Below, piece by piece: positions 55,857 through 64,000 of a stretch of DNA of 64,000 nucleotides. Origin of the DNA: Tethya wilhelma (Eukaryota; Porifera; Demospongiae; Tethyida; Tethyidae). The notes beneath the pieces are model-generated. The model saw only the letters and a program-made list of their open reading frames with translations. It ran no database searches and was not told the DNA's origin. Each line of letters starts with the position of its first letter. Position 1 is the first letter of the stretch. Made by a program: the position numbers and the translations under genes. The stretch is taken from assembly GCA_964030475.1 (NCBI GenBank), contig CAXIPT010000001.1:11093593-11157592 (forward strand). The letters run 5' to 3'.

Positions 55857-57260
55857 AAATTTGAAAGTAGCAGAATTACATGCTGAACTAAAGAGTCATA
55901 GAATCAAAACTCATGGTAAACTACGTCAAGATCTTCACAAAGAGCTTGAGAGCCTACGGAAGGGACTAGCCAATTTCCCTGCACTACTACGACAAACACC
56001 ACAATCATCACTAGAAGAAGCTAACTTGAGTGACTATGAAATTTCAGGAGTAGAGCACTTGCATGACTTTAAAGGACAAATGAGCCATCATGTTGAGAAA
56101 GTCCAAAAGCTGTCTTGAATAAAGACACTTTGAGGTGTGTCAACTATCACAAGGCTGCATTACTTCCTAGCGCAACATAGGTGTTGATTCAGAAGTTGGT
56201 TGACACTCAATATGTAAAATTCTTTACTCTCGTGATTCACCATAATCTGTCCTTCGACTTCACAACCTAACCTACATTCATGCTACATTATGTGAAAGTC
56301 TGCTTAGCAAACCAGTGGTTTTGACATAACGATGTATGTTTGGAAACTACTACCATTCTGTGACCTGTCATAGTCCAATGATGTACAGGGTGATCTATCT
56401 TCGCTCACTTAAGACAGAATATCAAGAAAGAATGTTTGGACAGGCAAACTGCATAACAAAACAGACTTCCAATAACGCAGATAATAGACAATGCTGTGGT
56501 ACGAATGCAAGCAGAAGCATCACGTACAATGGCTACACTAAAGAAACAAAAGGGATATAAGTGTCTCGACTAGCCAAGTCTTTCGCACATCTACCAAATA
56601 GCCATTTAAAAATTAAAAAAAAAACATGGCAGAAAGTTCCAGAATGTCCTTAAGAGCCATTATGCCCGTCTAGAGGACCATGGTGTCCCTAATGGATCAA
56701 CTTGGACTGAAACTCAATGGACTGCTAGATTCTCAAAGGGTGGATTTTCTGTGTCTTTCTTTTGGCCAGCCCTGGATAGCAGTAAACCAGTGAAGAAATC
56801 TAGGCGCAGAAGTAAGAAGTCTAAAAAAATACCCAACAAGAGAGTGCAACTCAAAGCCCAGTCAATGTATTGTCATCTCAGAGAGATAGAACAGAGCCTA
56901 CTGACAAAGTTAAGATTCCAACAAATGCCCACCAGAGTCCATTATCCAAAATTGAAAAGCTAGAGACTCAAAATTCCTCCAATGATTGTTGTGCTATCTC
57001 TCAGCAAACACCAAATCTGTCTCTGTGCAAGGATGTATCATTTGAGTAATGCAACAACACTCCTGGGGTGAAGTATTAAAAGCCAAACTCACAACATAGT
57101 GAATGGACACTAATGGTTAAAAGAAAAAGTAGATCAAGGCTGAAAGAAACTGATAGCATTGATTCAGAAGTAGATATTTCTTGCTCTAGACTGGTACAAT
57201 ATGACACTCACAATGGAGTACCCGGACTGCTGATCCATCTGAGAGGACCCCAATCATACA
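55857..57260 (+). pseudogene. Second gene-B-like remnant
   Basis: NLKVAELHAELKSHRIKTHG, ESLRKGLANFPALLRQTP and VEHLHDFKGQMSHHVEKVQK match the B region at 53770-54027 in order. Diverged segments continue (VRMQAEASRTMATLKKQKGY near 56505, SVSFFWPALDSSKPVKKSRR near 56745). Stops are frequent. It represents the C-terminal half of a B-type protein, from a different copy. Confidence 0.5.
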
Positions 57261-57989
57261 CTTCAACTTTTTTTGCAACATGTTGAATACAATGTGTTGA
57301 ACAAAATGTTGTACGCAAAATACAATGCACCACTATTCAACATGTTCTATACAACATTTCATTCAACATCAAATTTTAAAATGGAAGACAGCTGCCTTAT
57401 GGTTGAAGCTTGTGGAGTTATTGTAGGTATATTACAAAAGAGGAGGCTAAAGAGACGGAGAAATAGAACTGTATGGACAAGAGACTGGATCAGAAGAAGA
57501 AATACATATCACCAACTGCTTCAAGAACTGAGACTTATTCTTATAAAAACTTTTTACGGATGGATGTTGATAGCTTTGAAACAATACTGAGGTTAGTCAC
57601 TCCTATTATTAGCAGAAAAGACACCCAAATGAGAGAATCCATTTCAGCAGGAGAGAGATTGGCTCTAACACTTCGATTTCTTGCTACTGGTAATTATAAG
57701 TGATAGTACATGATGTAGGCAAAAGAATATATGTATAATATGGGAGAATACATCTTGTATTTTTAGGTGAGACATATGCAAGCTTGCAATATGTGTACAG
57801 GATACCATCCCAAACAATAGGAAAGATTATACCTGAAACCTGTGCAGCAATAATCGAAACACTAAAGGAGTACTTGCAGGTATGAATTGGAGCTATAAAT
57901 GTATATATATACATGTACCATATACTAGTCTTAAAACTAATAATGGTGCACTAGTAGTCATCCACATTGTATCCTTGATTGCGTGAGGT

Positions 57990-58460
57990 TTCAGCCTCTT
58001 CAATGCCACTTTCATAGCTTGGGTGATTCCGTAGGAGTTAAGCTCCGAGCACTACGTGGGTAGCTAGGGCCTGGTGTTGAAGCTTGCCATGGCTGATCAG
58101 GCCATCGTAACGGTTGTGTTGCTTGAGTTAAATTTGGTTGAGTTGGAATTGGATTTGTTTGTTGAGTGAGTAAAGAAAACAGCAATGACTGAATGTGAAA
58201 CTTGACAATTCTTAGTGTTCTAATCTTTAATTGATCGTAGTTCCGTAGCAACATATTCCCCGAATATACCATCAGCATCTCGAGCTGTGTCTCTATTAGC
58301 ACTCACTGATTTTTCCATGCAAGCAAGAGCCTTGATATCTTCTTCTTTCTGTCGTTTACTTGCTGGTGTTTCTCTATGTTTAAATGGTCTTTTAATTGAT
58401 TGAGCTGAATCAGCTATTTCTGAGTTGGCGTTTTCACTTATAACAGAAGTGCTATTTTCA
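57990..58460 (-). CDS. C-terminal part of a Harbinger-associated MADF/Myb-like gene
   Basis: The minus-strand frame ends near 58220 (ADSAQSIKRPFKHRETPASK, QKEEDIKALACMEKSVSANR and ADGIFGEYVATELRSIK). Continuation toward 57990 (PTQPNLTQATQPLRWPDQPW) is in another frame. Lys-rich, then DGIFGEYVAXELR-like ends are typical of the second, DNA-binding gene of Harbinger elements. Its 5' part is replaced by the R1 copy at 58461. Confidence 0.5.
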
Positions 58461-58708
58461 CAAGTGAAAAAAACATTGGAAATGTATAGAGACATAGGAA
58501 TGGCCAAATCATAAAAACAAAGCAAACAAGATGGAATGGCTGTTTGAGTGTGTGCAGAATTGTTCCTGTGTGGGCTGCATGTAGTACTCTTTTCCATGTT
58601 GAGTCGCCCATAGGAATAATTCTTTACAGCCATTCCATCTTGTTTGCTTTGTTTTTACGATTTGGCCATTCCTATGTCTCTATACATTTCCAATGTTTTT
58701 TTCACTTG
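58461..58708 (-). repeat. R1 hairpin 5
   Basis: The arms contain aacaagatggaatggctgtt and its complement. One arm lacks about ten bases of the inner stem. The loop is the reverse complement of that in copies 1, 3 and 4, consistent with the flipped orientation. Confidence 0.85.
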
Positions 58709-59531
58709 TTTGTTCTCATTTTTTCATAATTCTCTGAATCACATTTGAGTTTGCGTGTATATGGTAGTTACTTGTACACTATCAGCATGGAAATTATAGC
58801 TTATGTAATATAATTATTATTATGCTATCAGCATGGCAGTATCAAAGTTTCGGCAGCATCATCAGCCTCAGGAGGCTGCTTCTTAGATTCTACTGGCTTT
58901 TCTCATCTTCTCATAGTGACAACTATATATAAGTGCAACTAAGTATTCACCTCATAAACATTGAAGACTGAAATGTTACAGAGAGTTTAGCACAACCAGA
59001 AATCTTCAGGTAAAGCAGGAGGCCACGAATATTCCGATTCCAAATAACGCACACTTGTCTATCTGGAAAAGGTCGTCATTTTGCAGTTTCAAGTAGCTTA
59101 TGAATTATGCATGAGTGTAGAAATGAATGGCAGCTATACAGAGAAGGCGCTTTTGCCCTTGTATCTAGCGACTCAATGAGAGACATGAAAAAATGATGCC
59201 AAAAGGACCTGAAGACAAAGAAACCACGAATATTCGTTCAAGAATCAGCTTCTGAAAGTGAGCACTCTTTGAGAAAAGTCGTGCCAAGATAGAAGAAGAA
59301 GAAGAAGAAGAAGAAGATGGAGAAAATTGGAGGTTTGGCATACTTTAGTTTGGTACTTTAGCGATGGTTTTAGGCCATGTTTTTGGGCTCATTAGAAAGA
59401 GAATGAGCTAAATAGAAACTTAAGAAGCCTTTTAGTGCCAAGCGCTCAGTTTTTGCAGAGTTATTCGCGTGAATATTTGTAATGGGGCATCCGTGCCATT
59501 CCTATGTACCCAGTACTACCGTACTGGGAAT
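58461..59531 (-). mobile_element. R1 repeat copy 5, complete, reverse orientation
   Basis: Read on minus it starts attcccagtacggtagtact, passes through the full head with a long gaagaagaag run (59289-59320), and ends with the hairpin at 58461-58708. It inserted into the Harbinger MADF-like gene and the transposase intron. Confidence 0.8.
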
Positions 59532-59927
59532 TGTCTATTGAAATTAGAGACTGATTGATACGTTCAGGATTTCATCTCCTAATGTATAGTTATTAGTATA
59601 GTCCTCCTGTGTGCATGCCAATAAAAGTACAATGCATTGTTTTAATATTGTATTACTGTTTCATGGGATTAACTTTCACGGATAGATTGTAATCCACAAA
59701 TCCCCCAAAGTCAACCCCCTCAAAACTTACTCGCTATGTATATGCAGGTACCACAAACGGAGACAGAATGGGAAATAATTGCAGGAAATTTCAAGAGTCA
59801 ATGGCAATTCCCTAACTGTATTGGGGCACTTGATGGGAAACACGTTCTTATTACCCCTCCACCAAATACTAGATCCTTCTACTTCAACTATAAGCATTCC
59901 TTTAGCATCCACCTCTTAGCATTGGTT

Positions 59928-59928
59928 N
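59928..59928. other. Ambiguous base, possible assembly join
   Basis: A single n lies where the Harbinger exon stops and internal R1 sequence begins. The change of content exactly here makes an assembly join or collapsed repeat plausible. Confidence 0.7.
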
Positions 59929-59930
59929 TT

Positions 59931-60119
59931 GTTACTTTAGCGATGGTTTTAGGCTATGTTTTTGGGCTCATTAGAAAGAGAAAGAGCTAAATAGTAGCTT
60001 TAGAAGCCTTTTAGTGCTAAGCACTCAGTTTTTGCAGAGTTATTCGCGTGAATATTTGTATTGCGCTAATGGGCCATCCGTGCCATTCCTGTGTACCCAG
60101 TACTACCGTACTGGGAATA
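59931..60119 (-). mobile_element. R1 repeat copy 6, head fragment
   Basis: The first ~190 bp of R1 in reverse orientation, ending with the terminal palindrome at 60119. It abuts the inverted copy of gene C at the word attaccgtacg. Confidence 0.8.
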
Positions 60120-61782
60120 TTACCGTACGTATGATATACATATAGTATACATGCATGTGCACAAAATGTAACACACCTTCAGTACATGAGGTTCATCCTC
60201 CACCTCATAAAATGGTTGTTTGGTCAAAGGATGATTCTCAGGAACATATACATGTTCACTGAATGGTACTCCTCTCTTGTCCCACTCACGAATCTGATAT
60301 TGATACTCCAGTTGTGCCAAAATTGAACGCATCATACCAGTAACAGTCTCTGCCTTTCCTAAAAATAGTACAGTGAATGGACGTAAGAATTACACAACAC
60401 AATAAATCATCATGATATTGCTTACATGTGTATGTATATAATTAATATACCTGATATCCATGTGTGAAAATTGTAGCCTATAGGTACAGTTTTAGGTCGA
60501 AGACAATGTACTATATCATCCAGAGAAGCCTTCTTTGTGTCCATTTCCAAATTTCAATTAACAATGTAGAACTGACTGCAGGATTGGGTCGTTCTGCCAC
60601 CAATTTTCCATTTACCATTCCTATAAATAATTAAAATAATTCATGATTAGGGATACAATAATTTAATGCAGTTGAATTCTTACTTGGGGTGAGCATGGAA
60701 GCCATATTTTTGTGGCTTAACCTGGAGTACTTGTTTCGAACCTGAGAATGAACAGTAAAAATGGAAAGGGGTCGAGTGTACCCTTTTGCTCTCAATAAAT
60801 TGAACTCTCCATTGCTGACAGCACCTGTTTTTCATAATAGATTGTACAAATAAGTACATTAATTATGACATTAATTACAATACACTTACCACATACGGTC
60901 ATTTCTCTCTTTGTCATTTCTGAAATAAGCTCATGGGTAAGTTGACTAATCCGTTTCTCAGATAAACCAGCACATGGAATGCATTGGACAGGTAATGCAT
61001 ATGGTTTCACTGCACGCTTGTCAGTAGAGATCATAAACACAAATGCATGTGTTGCAGGAACCCTTTTAAACCAAAACACTGACTTTACTGTAATGGCAAG
61101 AGATTTTCTAAGGGATGACAATTTCAAGGGAAGATTGGAATCAGTAATGTCACAAATTAGGGTTGGACAGAGAGAGTGACAGGTTGCTCAATTCAGACAC
61201 CAGCTTTCGGCAATCATCACGTGTTGTAGTAAGCTCTTTGAGATTCCATGCAAGAGCAAACATTGCCTTGTCGGAGTGCTTAGGCTCTTTCGTCTTGTCT
61301 GCATAAGCTGAGTTGGTGCTAACAAGCTCTGAAAAACAATATGTACTGTACATGTCACTCAAAGCTACAAGATTGCAATGTAAACAGAAATGTATCATAT
61401 AGTAACCAATTACTCACTTTCAGTGATAAACTCTAAATCAGCTTCCAAATGGCTTTTTTCCTCTAGGAGGTGTTTAACCACAGCATTGCTATCATTTGGA
61501 TTTGGCAGACCCAGTGTCTCGATGGACTTTTTACGGTTACTATACTGCTGGTAGAGAGATTGAAGTTGGTTGTCATTCAAGTCAACATCTCCAGACCACA
61601 CTCCAGTCAAAGATTCTCCCAATCCTTTAACAAGGTCACATGCATCACCTTTGATCCACTAACGTGTTCTTTGGGGAGCTGTCTTTTTTGCATCATCTAG
61701 TACTATTGTCTGAATGGATAGATCAATTAATCATTCAGTATTAAATTTTATCTCAGGAATACGAGTATGTTGAATCAACATG

Positions 61783-61978
61783 ACAGTGTGACTGGTTCAG
61801 GTAAAAACTGAATCTTATGCCCCTCCCATCAAAAATGAAATTTTTGTGGTTTTGTTTAGTTTGGTTCAGTTCAATTTTTCACAATTACGTCATATATGAA
61901 CTTTGAACTTTATCTCTAAATATCTGAAATATAGTAAGTGGGCATAAGGTTCAGTTTTTACTTGAACCATTCACATTG
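61783..61978. mobile_element. TA-type MITE in gene C copy 2
   Basis: The inverted ends are cagtgtgactggttcaggta and the complement of acttgaaccattcacattg. The empty site is visible in copy 1 (catgtatag). A TA duplication is likely, with one t lost on the left. 196 bp. Confidence 0.85.
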
Positions 61979-62031
61979 TATAGTTTTTTCACACCACAAA
62001 TTGGGTTACTTCATTAGACATATAAGTAGCC

Positions 62032-62432
62032 TTAGCCTCGTTCCCAGGCTCTCACCTTTGACCTTACACTCACGGTAAGGAAGGAGAGAGCCTGGTCGGA
62101 AATATCACGTGAATTTCGTCATTGATGACGCGGAGGTAGATGTGACCTTTGACCTCTGCCGCGATCGTGCCGTTTTATGAGCGCCTAGCACGAACAGCTC
62201 GAAAGTAAGTAATTTTACTGTACTTACCTTGCTTATTTTCATGGTTTGGACAGCTTAAATCAATCTATGAACTGTAGTATCGCTAGTTCAGAATTGCTGC
62301 AGCTTGCAGAGGTCAAAGGACGTGTCTACCCTAGTGTCTATCCCCACGTCATTCACGTGATATTTCCGACCAGGCTCTCTCCTTCCTTACCGTGAGTGTA
62401 AGGTCAAAGGTGAGAGCCTGGGAACGAGGCTA
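62032..62432. mobile_element. MITE with ~85-bp inverted repeats and 8-bp duplication
   Basis: The ends begin ttagcctcgttcccaggctc and are matched perfectly for about 85 bp on the other side. aagtagcc is duplicated (62024-62031, 62433-62440) and single in copy 1 of gene C. An 8-bp duplication fits hAT or P-type elements; a 7-bp reading with one more end base is also possible. Confidence 0.85.
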
Positions 62433-63252
62433 AAGTAGCCTCACAATGCAGACAAAAGGACTATCCCATACAATAGTGACACTGTGGAGTCAAAACATAC
62501 ACCCTATATTTCTAGCATATACAGCTCCTATTCACACAAACCTGAATTGATGCATCAATTGTTACCGAACTGCTTGTGATGTCTCTCCTGAGTGCCCTTT
62601 CCGATACAGCAGGTACATTTACCAGTGCCTGCATGTTGCATGCAAAATTTATGCTCATCTATAGTACTACTGCATGAGTATGACATTATTCTTACATTTG
62701 TCGGATGCAAGGAGCGTGTTTCTGAAGTTGAATTGGAGGGAGCTTGTCCAATTGGTGCATAGCTCAACACAGGACCACAAAATAGTTTGGCCCACTTAGT
62801 TCCAAAGAGTGTGTACATAGATTGCAACCAACAACGATAATCTTCTGGGCAATGAATCTATACAATAGTAATAATAATAGCAGTAAATACATGATGCACA
62901 TTCCACACATACACACACACATACCTGATTGATGGCATCAGAGGAAAAATAATTCGCAGTGTGTTCAAGTAGACCCATAGGCATCCGTTTGACTGGGAGC
63001 AAGGAGCCAGTTCCATGAGAACTCATGGTTCCCAATGACTTGCTAGCGTATACAGCACATTACTGCGATTATTTTCCTTCATGTGTTCTAATGCCTGTAC
63101 AACTAGTGTCAGGAAATCACCAGGAATGCTGTGAGTCATGTTGGTCTCGGTGTACTCAGCAAACAGTTTGGAGACTGTTCAGATGGACAGAGTAAATTGA
63201 ATGTAGAAACACACTGTGATCGTACATTCAGGGATGTTCTCTCTGAGTGTGA

Positions 63253-63285
<33 letters not shown>

Positions 63286-64000
63286 TGTGTATATGTGCAC
63301 GTGTGGGTGTGAGTGTGTCACATTTTAGCATGAAACAGTATAGACAAATAGAAGGTTCATTTTGGCAAGTCTCTGACCTCTTCACCCCCTGCTAAGTATA
63401 ATATGATCGTGTGATATAGCAGTACATTTCGATTATAATTACCTCACTTTCAGAAGAATGCTCAACCTAGCTGCCTAGACTCCACACTTGTACTCAGTTG
63501 ACTGGAAATGTTGATCAGCAATAAGTGGACTTTTGAGCTTTTTGTAAAGGCTATTAGTAACCCTTGATCGACATGCTGAACCTTCATGAGTATAATGAAA
63601 TCACATATGTAATATTTTTTTGTAATCATTTTATTTATACAGCATACTGTACTATCATACCTGATCGAGTATGGAGAGTACCTGCTGCCTTTTGGACATA
63701 ATCAGCAGCAGAATCCCAAAACTTCATATTCTTCCCTGCTGGCCATTTGTGCCCATCACAAAACAGCAAAATAAATTTCACTAAGGACCAAAGCTCTTGT
63801 GCACTCCACTTGGGCATTGAGGTGACTTCATCTTGACCATTTTCATCAGAGTCCAAACGTCTTTTCTTCTTGTGACTGTTCTTTCTTTTTGAAGGAGTGA
63901 CACTACTAGTTACACTAAAACCAGTCAAAACAATTTTTTGAAGTGATTCGGTTAACTGTGATAGGTCCACAGGGGCAACAAGACCAAGGGGGGTAGATTG

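Larger units (their letters stand above)
57270..59927 (+). pseudogene. PIF/Harbinger transposase, broken
   Basis: Exon 1 (about 57378-57692) reads NRTVWTRDWIRRRNTYHQLL, then shifts frame near 57530 to NFLRMDVDSFETILRLVTPI. Exon 2 (about 57767-57882) has YASLQYVYRIPSQTIGKIIP. A 1.87 kb intron holds an antisense gene and R1. Exon 3 (59751 on) has VPQTETEWEIIAGNF and the DDE start FPNCIGALDGKHVLI with the catalytic Asp. It stops at an ambiguous base (59928) before the remaining catalytic residues. The family match to HARBI1-type transposases is clear. The gene is inactive. Confidence 0.8.
60120..64000 (-). pseudogene. Second copy of gene C, inverted, truncated at 3' end
   Basis: This is nearly identical to 47240-50508 in reverse. 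Exons 1 to 10 are present; exons 11-12 are missing, cut by R1. It keeps CGA where copy 1 has TGA, a normal GT donor after exon 9 where copy 1 has GC, and nine bases (three codons) at the start of exon 10 that copy 1 lacks. Its own lesion is a one-base gain in exon 7 near 61160 (ccctaatttg against ccctctttg). Two MITEs sit in its introns. The start of the gene lies beyond 64000. Confidence 0.85.

Noticed and set aside
55857..57260. Direct continuation of the same gene B copy from 46968
   Set aside because: The EPLHDLKGH region appears both here (diverged) and at 53990, so this must be a separate copy.
63131..63328. Poly-cysteine plus-strand protein
   Set aside because: It is the antisense of the CAG microsatellite in gene C copy 2.

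Overview
This is eukaryotic (animal) DNA, AT-rich and almost wholly made of transposable elements. Short GT-AG introns of roughly 50-100 bases, many element families that are old or rare in vertebrates (KDZ, Helentron, BEL/Pao, IS3EU-like, PIF/Harbinger, pogo) and gene families I recall from sponges and cnidarians suggest a demosponge or similar basal marine invertebrate. The species is inference. I see no bacterial operon, CRISPR array or rRNA, and no clearly intact ordinary host gene.

Layout. 1-1.6 kb: tandem repeat interrupted by a small Ty3/gypsy-type element. 2.5-7.1 kb: KDZ transposase pseudogene carrying a TA-flanked MITE and a copy of a ~1 kb repeat called R1 here. 7.4-16.6 kb: a tRNA-derived SINE, two ~1.05 kb inverted-repeat elements, homeodomain-like and HMG-like exons, a pogo-type pseudogene, R1, and a TTAA-flanked MITE. 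16.6-26.3 kb: a Helentron (Rep, OTU, PIF1-type helicase and endonuclease domains on minus, an RPA-like gene on plus) with a MITE in its first coding segment. 26.4-29.5 kb: R1 copies, another TTAA MITE and a 92-bp tandem repeat.

29.9-54.0 kb is a deep nest. Two divergent genes of unknown element type (A on minus; B on plus) form the base. B is interrupted by a BEL/Pao retrotransposon (31606-46119, duplicated taggt). BEL is interrupted by a TTAA MITE, and that MITE by a 6.2 kb IS3EU-like transposon (duplicated ctccct) that carries its integrase-type transposase plus a multi-exon receptor-kinase-like gene. B is interrupted a second time by a 6.8 kb two-gene element (46969-53769) with 14-bp inverted ends and an 11-bp target duplication. 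It encodes a 12-exon protein C and a convergent HIRAN-domain protein D, and D is split by a short non-autonomous Helentron. I cannot place the C-D element in a named superfamily; it is the best candidate here for something undescribed.

54.0-64.0 kb: a truncated gypsy element, a second B-like remnant, a broken PIF/Harbinger element with R1 in its intron, and a nearly identical inverted copy of gene C that runs off the window and carries two MITEs absent from the first copy. Because many insertions have a visible empty site or duplicated target, their order in time can be read directly.
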